64,000 nucleotides of DNA from Eustoma russellianum (lineage: Eukaryota; Streptophyta; Magnoliopsida; Gentianales; Gentianaceae): the NCBI GenBank assembly GCA_036186865.1, contig AP025062.1, positions 4,614,829-4,678,828 on the forward strand. Reading direction: 5' to 3'. The notes under the pieces are model-generated. The model saw nothing but the letters and a program-made list of their open reading frames with translations, was not told where the DNA came from and made no database searches. The number at the start of each line of letters is the position of its first letter. Within the stretch, counting starts at the first letter, position 1. This document shows, one piece after another, positions 1 to 8,649 of this stretch. The translations under genes and the position numbers were made by a program.

Positions 1-550
1 AATCTTTGTCACACAGCACCCCTGAGGCCGCCCTCCATCTACACCAGCCTACTCGATGTGCTACATCATTATCTATGTCACTATTCTGCTGACAAATGAT
101 CTTAGGTACTTAAACTTACTTACTTACCTGTCGGCTACGTCGCTGAAGTCGCAGTGCAGATACTCGGTCTTCGAATGGCTAATCCTTAAACTTTTTCTCT
201 CTAAAACACCTCTCCACCAGAAAGAAGCCCGTATTCCCCAGACATCTCTAATTATGTCTATATACTTCATAGAGATTCCTCTCGCATCCAGACTATCACA
301 GATCAATCTACTTCTCCCTATACTTCTTCATTAATCTCATAAGAATATGTATTTCTTTCGTAGTTGACCTTCCTGACATAAAACCAAATTGGTTCACCGT
401 AACATGAGTTTCTCTCCTAATTCTAGTGTCGATTACTCTCCCACAACACTGTGCGTGGCTAATCCTACAATCTCACCTTACCATATTTTGCAAATCCAGA
501 TATATCGATTCCCATCTACTTCTTCCCTTGATACTAATCGATGAAAAGAG
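1..550 (-). mobile_element. RTE-type LINE reverse transcriptase remnant
   Basis: On the minus strand this stretch reads as pieces of a plant RTE-clade reverse transcriptase in order: a segment near 350-430 with NQFGFMSGRSTT, a segment near 190-305 with YIDIIRDV followed by SHSKTEYLHCDFS, and a segment near 1-130 reading FKYLRS and then a degenerate match to the AGWMKWRQASGVLCDK region. The part between DIIRDV and SHSKTEYL, which should hold the catalytic FADD box, is missing, and stops interrupt the ends. It is a dead fragment. The assignment comes from remembered family motifs, not a search. Confidence 0.65.
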
Positions 551-754
551 AAAAAGAGGTTGAGTATGGACCTTAATTATTGTAAACATTGATGAAGAAC
601 AACTAGTAGAGAACTATTAAGCAAAATTTGTGGCTACCTATTATTACGGTACTGGACTCAACTTCCATAATATGATGATGATGGTTTAAAGGATTGAATA
701 TTGTGTTTTTGTTAGAAAACAACATTTAATTGTTCTTGGCATATTTAATAATGA

Positions 755-1876
755 TATCATAAATGCTCTTACACTGTTCTTCATAGGTAAACATCTGACA
801 AATGCTCTTCCAGATAGAATCTAAAACACTGATGAACTGAGAATTAAAAACATGAATATGAGCATGGAGAAAAGCATGTCTTTCTTTTTTTATTCCCTTT
901 TCTTTTTTTGCTTTCACGAAGGATTGATTTTAACAGGAATATCATCTATGATGTTTCTACCCATATCCATTTCCATGTGGGGTGTAAACAGAAATGAGTT
1001 GAAGGAAAACATGAAGGAACTATTTAAATCTTCGGAATTCCAAAAGCTCCTTTATAAGATTGTGTTTTCATTAACATTTTTTATTGACATGTCTTTTATT
1101 AACAATTTCTGTTGACATATTTTTTTATTAACAGTATTTCATCGACACGTATAAGAAAATTGACCCTATGATCAAATCGGCTAACAAATCATGGCCGACT
1201 GAAGGAGCTAGTTTTCTTCTGACTTAGGGATCTCTGTGGGTAATATGGAGTAACCATCGCTGGAGCTCAGTAATAACGACAAAAATGGCTGCATGTAATG
1301 AGAGAATGGACGAAAAGATTGATATCCTAATGAAAAAGGTTGATATCCTAGTGAAGAAAGTTGATATGTTGATGGCAAAACAAAAAGAGGAGGAAAAGAA
1401 GGTTGATATGATGCTGAAGAAGGTTGATACGATGACAGGGTCCACTACCAAGATGGTTACTCCATATTACCCACAGAGATCCCCAAGTCAGAAGAAAACT
1501 AGCTCCTTCAGTCGGCCATGATTTGTTAGCCGATTTGATCATAGGGTCAACTTTCTTATACATGTCGTGTCGATGGAATACTTTTAATAAAAAATATGTC
1601 AACAGAAATTGTTAATAAAAGACATGTCAATAAAAAATGTTAACACAACTTTATAAAGGAGCTTTTGAAATTCCGAAGATTTAACTAGTTCCTTCATGCT
1701 TTCCTTGAACTCTTTACCGTTTACACCCCACATGGAAATGGATTTGGAGGTAGAAACACCATAGATAATGCTCATGTTAAAATCAATCCTTTGTGAAAGA
1801 TAAAAAACGGGGAATCAAAAGAAAAAAGAAAGACATGCTTTTTCTCATAAGCAAAAAACTCATGCTCATATTCATG
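755..1876. mobile_element. Palindromic (foldback-like) repeat element, copy 1
   Basis: A left arm (about 755-1455) meets an inverted copy of itself (about 1456-1876). The stretch gttactccatattacccac at 1455-1474 is the reverse complement of part of 1237-1260, and both arms carry the block with cttcggaattccaaaag and the attgacatgtcttttatta motif. The left arm holds a short ORF (1285-1521) with heptads such as KVDILVK. The right arm lacks the heptad segment, so the palindrome is asymmetric. It ends abruptly at a PP2A exon copy. The same family recurs at 8650-10696, 25978-28511 and 30748-34749. No transposase was found. The class is unknown; 'foldback-like' is inference from structure. Confidence 0.6.
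1285..1521 (+). pseudogene. Heptad-repeat ORF of palindromic element, copy 1 (78 aa, chimeric end)
   Basis: The ORF starts MAACNERMDEKID and continues with seven-residue units of the form KVDILMK / KVDILVK / KVDMLMA, a pattern expected to form an amphipathic coiled coil. After about residue 55 the reading frame crosses the palindrome centre and runs into antisense sequence, so the C-terminal end is an artefact of the inverted junction. The longest relative is the 110-codon ORF at 9086-9418. No known domain was recognised. Confidence 0.35.
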
Positions 1877-2000
1877 TCCAAATGTGTACCCAGCACCACG
1901 GGGTGAAATTCCCATCCACACTTGTCGTCTGGATCCGACCACAATAAATCACACATTGGTCTTTCATGTGGTACCTGCAAAACGATGAACTTGTCACCAA
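1877..2000 (-). pseudogene. Stray exon fragment of PP2A catalytic subunit
   Basis: Minus-strand translation gives [20 protein letters not shown], matching exon 5 of the intact PP2A gene in this window (41225-41416), which has [20 protein letters not shown]. The match continues a few tens of bases past the exon edge into intron sequence (ctgcaaaa then acttgtcacca), so the copy came from genomic DNA rather than from a spliced mRNA. A one-base loss shifts the frame after CGW. It directly abuts the right end of the palindromic element and has no other PP2A exons beside it. It cannot encode a phosphatase. Confidence 0.85.
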
Positions 2001-3440
2001 ATGGAGATGAGCAGATATCTCTCAAGCCTTATGACCCTTTGACCAATTACCTCTCCCCTAGGCCAAAATATTTGAGGTACAATCCAAACAGGAGGCGAAG
2101 ATCTTTGATCTTCAAGAATCCACAGAAGAAAAGAAGCATGCTTCAAGCCTCCCACCAGTTAATCGTAGTGTCGTCAAAAGAATTGCTGATAAGCAAGATT
2201 CAATGGAAGGGAACAAAGATTCTTCGGTTTCTCCTGCTCAACAAGGTTCTAGAAGACTGGAAAATGAATACCAGATTGGTATAACAGAAGATGATGGTGA
2301 TAATGATGATATTTCTGCACAATTGATGAATCAGAAGCTTCGAGATGCAGAGGATGACAAAGACGATGATCAGGAGACAATAGAACAGGAGGAAAAAGAG
2401 GAGGAATACGAGGAAATTGAGAACAGAGGTTGTAGTTTGAGAGGATTTGTCAAATTTCTGCTTTTGTTGATTGCGATAATGTTCTCCATCTCTTATATGT
2501 GGACGTGGTAATGGAGAAACTGGACAAATGTCAGCTCTCTGAAGTTCCTGAAATTGGTTCAGAAACATATCAGGAATTGGAGCATGGTTCTAGAGGGATA
2601 CAGTTAGAGGGATGTTTGGAGAAGCATGGTGATTTCGAAGAGGAGCATGTCAAGCCCTTAGATTCTGAAGTGATGGTTGACCTGTATTTTGGCAAAGAAA
2701 GCTCTTCTGAAAAAGAGACAGTTGCTGATTTTATTTATGAAGTTAACGAGTTGACAGGAAATTACAAGAGCAAACAAGCTGGAGAAAATTTTCAAGAGAA
2801 AGGAGGGGAGGCTGTGAGCAGTGGACCTATTGAAGATGTAGGCAAAATACAGAAGAGGTTGAAATTTTGAGCCAGGAAATTAGTAAGTGCACACGAAGAA
2901 ACTATTCTATCCTCCCTGATGGATAGCGATAAGAGTGGAATAAATGTAGATGCACTGAGAAACATGGAAGAGCCAAAAATTTTTAGCCAGGAAGCTGCCA
3001 ATCAAAAACTGCAAAAAGAAACTTTTCTGTCTGTCTTGACGGACAATGATAATGCTGGACCTATCGAAGAGGTAGGCACTAATACAGAAGAGGTTGAACT
3101 TCTGAGCCAGGAAATTAGTAAGGAAAGTGCACATGAAGAAACTAGTCTGTCCTCCCTGATGGATAGCGATAAGAGTGGAGCAAATGTAGATGCACTGAGA
3201 AACATGGAAGAGCCAAAATCTTTTAGCCAGGAAGCTGCCAATCAAAAACTGCAAGAAGAAACTTTTATGTCTGTCTTGAGGGACAATGATAACGCTGGGC
3301 CTTCTGAAGATGTCAGCAGAGATATGGAAGAGCTCAAACTTATGAGCCAAGAAATTACAGAGGAAAATCTGCCAGATGAACTTTCGTGCCCACCCTGATG
3401 AACAGTGATCACAATGGATTAGAAGAGAAATCAGTGAGCA
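2001..3440 (+). pseudogene. Broken gene for an acidic single-pass membrane protein with tandem repeats
   Basis: Three reading frames are needed to follow one protein. The first part (about 2010-2100) reads KPYDPLTNYLSPRPKYLRY, a motif I associate with a family of uncharacterised plant membrane proteins. After a frameshift near 2100 an acidic stretch follows (2203-2480, rich in D and E) and then a hydrophobic segment, FVKFLLLLIAIMFSISYM, likely membrane spanning. Another shift near 2500 leads to 2499-2870 and, after a stop, 2919-3398, where an 80-residue unit is tandemly repeated. It sits directly after the PP2A exon copy on the opposite strand. The multiple breaks mark it as a pseudogene. The function of the parent family is unknown to me. 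Confidence 0.5.
2811..3398 (+). repeat. 240-bp tandem coding repeat (80-residue unit)
   Basis: The block with ggatagcgataagagtgg occurs at 2921 and again at 3161, and atcaaaaactgca occurs at 3001 and 3241, giving an exact 240-bp period. There are two full units and a partial third ending near 3398. Because 240 is a multiple of three, the duplication kept the frame. The unit encodes an acidic, serine-rich sequence with alternating motifs EEV.LLSQEI and NMEEPK.FSQEA. Confidence 0.85.
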
Positions 3441-3559
3441 AAACAAAATAACGATGGAGGAAAAACAATGGAATCTTGAAAGGACACAGGAAAAAAATCA
3501 GAGAAGATATCAAAGAATGGTGTCTAATGATAAATGAAACAAAGATGGCATGCAACTCA

Positions 3560-4161
3560 CAAACACTAATTGAAGCAGGAATCACATCAAGACTGCAAAC
3601 AAAAGCAACGAAAATCCTAAAATGGGAGCAACCACCCACGGAGAAACTCAAAATCAACACAGATGTAGCAATCGGGGGCAGATTAGCTGCAGGAGGATCA
3701 ATAATGAGATATTCACATGGAGAAATGAGACATGCAATCTCATTTCATCTACCCGTGACAAACCCAATAATTGCAGAAGCACAAACTGTGATGATATCTC
3801 TAATATATTTCTGCATCTACAAAGAAAAATTGAGATATGAGCTAAGGGATGTTGAAATGGAAACGGACTGCAAAGCGGTGGTCAGAAGACTACAGAACAC
3901 ACAGGAAGAAATCAAAGTAGAACCGAGGGCAGCAAAGATTCAATTTGAAGAAACCATAGCTCGGACAAAGAATTGATGGAGGAAACTGGGGTTAAAATAA
4001 AATATTGTCCAAGGGAGACCAACGCAACAGCCCACATTCTAGCACAATTCAGAATGATGGAAAATAAATTCACAACCTTCAAAGAGGAAAAAAGTCTCCC
4101 ATCATATGTGAAAGGATGCATGATAACTGACAAAACAACAGCAGTACTGAGACAAAAATAA
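3560..4161 (+). pseudogene. RNase H-like domain remnant (non-LTR retrotransposon type)
   Basis: The reading frame from about 3600 gives KLKINTDVAIGG, then AEAQTVMISLIYF, then VEMETDCKAVVRRLQ, and after a frameshift near 3970 CPRETNATAHILAQF. This is the order of acidic residues (D, E, D) and the final histidine seen in plant RVT_3-type RNase H domains, found alone or at the end of L1 ORF2. The frameshift near 3973 and the lack of upstream reverse transcriptase show that it is a remnant. Confidence 0.65.
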
Positions 4162-4164
4162 AAT

Positions 4165-5043
4165 ACACAAGCAAAATACCGGAGTCAACAGAAACAATAA
4201 GATGAAACACACCTGGCGAAAACTGCCAACTCCAAGTGGAGGGACATTCTCAGCTTTGGTGATGAATCTCAAAGAATCTAAATGGAAAATCGGTTGAATG
4301 CAAGAAGATTTTAGATTTTCCAAGCGACTGAAACCAGAAAAAGGATTGACAGAAGGGAGAGGAAGCAGATTTCGAAATAAGCTGCCCTAGGTTCCCAATT
4401 GTTTTTTTTTACTACGTTAGGCACTGTCCTAAATGTTTCTAGGAGATTCTAGCAAACAAGCCGAATTATTAGTTACAGGCTTTACTTAGCATGGGCCGAA
4501 GCCCAATTGCATCCCTTGTAACGATTTTGGACTTATCATGAAATACAATCAAATCCGTTTCTTTTTTTTTAAAAAAAAAAGCAGAAGAATTGGTTGCAAA
4601 AAAAAGACATATACGTTACACATATATGTGTACATTAAGTATATTAAAGCCATTTTAACCTTAAAAGGCCCTGTGGCCGAAATATGTAGTGTGTATACCC
4701 TTATATATACTTTATGAAAAATTATATGCTATACATAACTTACTCATTTTCATATCTTAACATATACATTATACATATATGTGTATATAAAATATATTAA
4801 ATTCATTTTTAACAATGGAAATCATTATGGCCGAAAATACGTATATGTATATCTACATATATATATTTCCTTTTCAACACTTAAGTGTTTATATTTCTTA
4901 ATTCCTAAATTCCTTTAACATATTACCCAAATATACGTAAAATAATCATATTACATACCTTCACATGCATAGTACATGTAAGTATGCATCTCCTCTAATA
5001 AAAAATCATTTTTATCATGAAAAAGGCCGTTTTTGGCAGATCG

Positions 5044-5045
<2 letters not shown>
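4165..5045. other. AT-rich non-coding stretch with a diverged direct repeat
   Basis: No gene seen. Two related blocks of about 80 bp, each starting near acatatatgtgta and ending in a ggccgaaa stretch, occur near 4618-4700 and 4775-4860. Short homopolymer A and T runs lie near 4405 and 4560. Confidence 0.5.

Positions 5046-5109
<64 letters not shown>
5046..5109. repeat. (AT)32 microsatellite
   Basis: An uninterrupted run of AT dinucleotides covering 64 bases. Reading frames through it (poly Ile-Tyr) are artefacts. Confidence 0.98.
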
Positions 5110-5114
<5 letters not shown>

Positions 5115-5725
5115 GAAGATATTACCTACTGCTATCTGGGACCCAACAAGGCAGCTTTGCAGATTACTTTTCAGGTGTTAAGCATCAACTGGCTCAGTAC
5201 AAGATCATCATTACCGGCCGACCTACTTAACAGAGGGTTAGCTACTGACACAGCTACAGTCTCAAGCTTTAGTCCTATCACACCGCGGCTCTGCAGAGGA
5301 TAAGACCGCCATCTCAGACACGTCGCCATCCCATCATCTGGCAGGAGGTCAGACCTCCACAATCTCAAGTATAAATACACCCTCATCAAGACAAGGAAAG
5401 GGATCCAACTTTTGGAGCCTTCTCATATGAACTTCATCTCGGCCAATTCATAAAAAGTCATACACTCAGTGATATTTAATTACAGGTTTTCATCTAAACC
5501 TTTATTCCAGCATATATTGCCTACCTAAACACCCATAATTGACTTAAGCGTCGGAGGGTTTTCCTGGGGCAGCGTCCTGGGACCTCTAACGTTTTTCTTC
5601 CTTCTCAGGTTCCGTTGACGGATGTAGACGGAAGATTAACGGCACACAACTTGGGTCAACTCTGATCCACCCGATGAGAATCCTGGTCTCATCAAAGACC
5701 AAGTAATATCACCAAAATTTTTGTT
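5110..5725. mobile_element. Probable LTR fragment of a Ty3/gypsy-like element
   Basis: The segment contains a TATA-like agtataaataca near 5369 and, downstream, acttaagcgtcggagggtt near 5542 followed by a gggacctctaacg stretch. I associate this combination with the R/U5 end of plant gypsy LTRs. No paired LTR, primer site or coding region is present, so it would be a solo or truncated LTR. The ends are not defined. Confidence 0.4.
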
Positions 5726-5734
5726 CACCCCTTA

Positions 5735-5930
5735 TTAGTGCGGATGGAATCCCGTCACCGCGAGATGAGTCACCGCACTCTCCACAACGCGACACGTGGC
5801 AGTAAGGGGTGTGGTGGGGCTGAATGAGAATAACACTCATCCAGGCTCGCCACCCCCTGCTGTCACGTGTCACGCGGTGACGCACTCGGTGAGTGGATAC
5901 GGTAAGGAGATCTGAACCCCTATTAGTGGA
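5735..5930. mobile_element. G-box palindromic MITE, copy A
   Basis: An imperfect palindrome: acgcgacacgtggcagtaag in the left arm pairs with ctgctgtcacgtgtcacgc in the right arm around a centre near 5832. Each arm carries a CACGTG (G-box) core. Similar direct sequences flank it: ttattagtg at 5733-5741 and ctattagtg at 5919-5927, which may be a roughly 9-bp target duplication. Related copies lie at 12183-12364 and 38028-38198. No coding capacity. Confidence 0.6.
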
Positions 5931-5943
5931 GCTCTTTGATGAG

Positions 5944-7329
5944 AGTTAGAGGTATCCTTGGGGTCCTCTTTCTGGCCGTCACCCAGAATTAATGGGGAAA
6001 ATCAATGTTCCCCAGCACGCTAGTGTTTCTACGGTGTTACATGGTTCTCAATGGGACATCCCTTATGGCAGGGGATGGGATCGACAAGTTCTTCAGTTTA
6101 GCCAAGTATGTAGAGGTATCGATATAAGAAATGGTGATGACAGATGGGAATGGAAACCGGATAAAGCTTTCTCTATCAAAAGTGCTGTCAAAGCTCTGGC
6201 TACCTATGGAACAACCCCTAGCTGGGTTAAAATTGTCTGGTGCAATCATTTTGTTCCACGTTATGGAATTGTCCTCTGGCTTGCATGTTGGAAAAGGATG
6301 AATACACAAGACAAGCTCCAAAAGTGGGGCATAATCTCCTCAAATCTTTGTTTCCTATGTGAAGGTTCTACAGAAGACCATGATCACCTATTCTTCCAAT
6401 GTCCTTTTTCAAAAAAGATTTGGAACAACATCCTATCGCATTGTATACATTCCCCGCTTAACATGGATTGGGATACCACAATTACTTGGCTTGAAAACAA
6501 TCAGAGCTGGAAATCCAAACTACAAAAACATATTGTCACCTTTTGCTTTTCTGTGACGGTTTATTCCATTTGGCATGAAAGAAACAGGAGATTTTTCCAA
6601 AAAATTAAAAGTAATGAAGCCGCGGTGGTGTCAGATATCCTTGAGCACACTAGATATGCCACACATTCTTGGAAAGGATATAAAAGATCAAAAACCAATT
6701 GGGAGCTGGTTTTGGAAATGGGAATTTCACACAACATTCTGGTCTAAACTACTTTGTTTATATGCTTATGTTTATGTTTGTGCTGCCATTGTTTTGTTAT
6801 ATCTATCTGGCGATTTCCTCTTTCTTTTCTATACTACTCTCTTTGTTCCTTGGTGTTTTCTTTCGGAATTTGGTGCAGAATATGTCGCAGAATATTTGGT
6901 GAGCGCTTGGCGACAAACAAGGGGGTTTTAATACCGCTACAAAAGCCCACTGGTTACTCTGGTGCTGATCCCTCGAGATAAACTGGCAAGATTCGTGATG
7001 GAGGCTGTTGGAGAATGGAGGAGTGGCTAAAGTCGAATGAAGTCATTTGTGGAATCTATGCTTTGGAAATTTAATTTTTTGCAATACAATTTCAAGCTGC
7101 CATTTTGATTTTTGGAGCAAGTGATGCTCGATGCAATTAGTTAGTTTATTCATATTGTTGTAGTAGTTTGTGATCGTCCTGGACTACCTTTTGCTAAAAA
7201 GTTGGCATTAGCATAGCGCGTTTTTGTAAGCCTCTTTTGAAATAGCATCGGCTTGTCTGTTTAGTCGGATGCCTCATTGTAAATTTGCCTTTCTGGCATT
7301 TTTATGAAAAAATTAACTTACAAAAAAAA
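5944..7329 (+). mobile_element. 5'-truncated L1-type LINE with short A tail
   Basis: It starts inside ORF2, carries the C-terminal zinc-binding part, then an untranslated region and eight to nine A residues at 7322-7330. A six-base agttag is found on both sides (5944-5949 and 7330-7335), but this is too short to be a convincing target-site duplication. Confidence 0.65.
5992..6747 (+). pseudogene. LINE ORF2 C-terminal zf-RVT region (251 codons)
   Basis: The uninterrupted reading frame has the hallmarks of the zinc-binding region after plant L1 reverse transcriptase: WEWKPDKAFSIKSA, IVWCNHFVPRYGIVLWLA, then the cysteine/histidine cluster LCFLCEGSTEDHDHLFFQC, and YSIWHERNRRFF further on. The preceding codons back to about 5950 also read in frame, so the true protein extended upstream and the first Met is not a natural start. 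The 5' part (endonuclease, RT core) is missing. Confidence 0.8.
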
Positions 7330-7391
7330 AGTTAGTCGTGAATTTGGACCTCATTTTGTGGGAGTTAGTCGTGAATTTGGGTCTCGTTTTG

Positions 7392-7583
7392 CGGTTGGGA
7401 TCTGAGAAGGCAAAAAGTAAGGCAAAATATGAGGTCTCCAATCATGCGCTGCCACGTGTACAAGTAACTATTTTTTAAAAACAAACAAATTTTAAACTTC
7501 TTCCACTTTTGTACATGTGGCGGCGCATGATTGGAGGCCTCATATTTTGCCTCACTTTTTACCTCCTCAGATCCCAACCGCTC
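7392..7583. mobile_element. Foldback MITE with arms of about 73 bp
   Basis: The left arm (about 7392-7466, starting gcggttgggatctgag) is closely matched in reverse complement by 7511-7583, which ends ctcagatcccaaccgctcg. Both arms contain a gcatgattgga / tccaatcatgc block next to a CACGTGTACA-like motif. The loop is about 45 bp and AT rich. No coding sequence. A 17-bp direct repeat (gttagtcgtgaatttgg at 7331 and 7364) lies just to its left. Confidence 0.75.
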
Positions 7584-7723
7584 GTTTTGTTATTGCTGCG
7601 TGATGTAATCTGAAGTCTTAGCATAATTAGTTGTTTGCGTGACAATGGCAGAATGCCTTTCTTATAATCTATTATATTGGCTATCCTTTTTATATATATG
7701 TGCAAATCACGATTGTAATTAGA

Positions 7724-8410
7724 GACCCACAAGAAAAAGATTAAATATCCAAAACATTCTCATAAAAATAGTTTAAAGACCACCAGTGTACTTTACCCTT
7801 TTTCTTAAATTGCTTTTGATCTGACTGTGTAGGTGAAAAAACTGAGTTGTTTTATGTCTTCAGCAATAATACTATGAGTTCGATAGCTTAAAATATGCTT
7901 GTTTGACTTGCCTAAGTTTTGTGTCTAATTGATCCTCCTTTCATCTCAAAAATATTATCATATTTTACTATATAACATAGTTTAATTAACAATGGTGAAA
8001 ATTCAACTACAATAATATTTTTAAGATGGTAGGAGTAAAGAGGGACTACAACAAAGAACGTTCCCGGTGCACTAAGCTTCTGCGTTTGCACTGAATCTGG
8101 AGAGAGACCGAATCGCTTCGCGATCTGGTGTACGCAGTCTACTCTGCACTTGTGCCAGAGGCTGTTTTCGCGGCTCGAACATATGACCTCAAGCTTACGA
8201 AACAACAACCTTATCAGTTGATACAAAACTCGTACTCAAAAGGGAAACTACGATCAACCAGACAAATTTTAAGCTAGCAGAGTGGGAATTTAGGTAATCA
8301 TTACACTAAGTTACAATTCGCAAAGGTCATGATCAGAAGGGTCTCTCAATCTATAAAATACTGCAACAAAATCCCCAAAAACCTTATAAAAATGACTAGG
8401 ACTTATTTCA
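7724..8410 (+). repeat. Duplicated genomic block, copy 1
   Basis: From acaagaaaaagattaaatat to aaaatgact.ggacttatt this block matches 39107-39580 in the same orientation. Shared landmarks are gtactttacccttttt, the gtctaattgatc block, catgatcagaagggtctctc and accttataaaaatgact. Copy 1 is longer because it holds the complete SINE (8040-8228), most of which is lost from copy 2. No gene in it. Confidence 0.8.
8040..8228 (-). mobile_element. tRNA-derived SINE
   Basis: Read on the minus strand, the 5' part has a polymerase III B-box-like gttcgagcc and an A-box-like tcaactgataaggttg, followed by acagcctctggcac, then gatcgcgaagcgattc, and ends in gcttagtgcaccggg. This order matches a common plant SINE type. 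Partial relatives lie at 39385-39450 and 45925-46375. It is not a tRNA gene: the cloverleaf is not preserved. Confidence 0.65.
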
Positions 8411-8649
8411 GAACAAAATTTTGAATTGGATATTCCATTATTTAACTAAGATGCTACGGGTGCAAAAGAGAAGTGATAATGCTCATAATTTTTCATCATC
8501 TTGGTAAAGAACTGACACTCCACAAAACAAATTAAGAATCTAATGTAAGAACACATCAATGAAGAGTATCCAAACAACATTACCCATTGCCTTAGAGGGT
8601 ATGCATCAATTGAGGTGAAAAGAAAAAGGGAATCAAAATTAACGAAAGA

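Noticed and set aside
1877..4161. Helitron or Pack-MULE with defined ends
   Set aside because: The gene mosaic is suggestive but I could not find matching terminal repeats, a target duplication or a 3' hairpin with CTRR.
4965..5303. ORFs of 65-112 codons through the AT microsatellite
   Set aside because: They are poly Ile-Tyr translations of (AT)32 with no domain and no neighbouring support.
8040..8228. tRNA gene
   Set aside because: Only A-box and B-box-like motifs are present; the sequence continues into a SINE body and does not fold as a complete cloverleaf.
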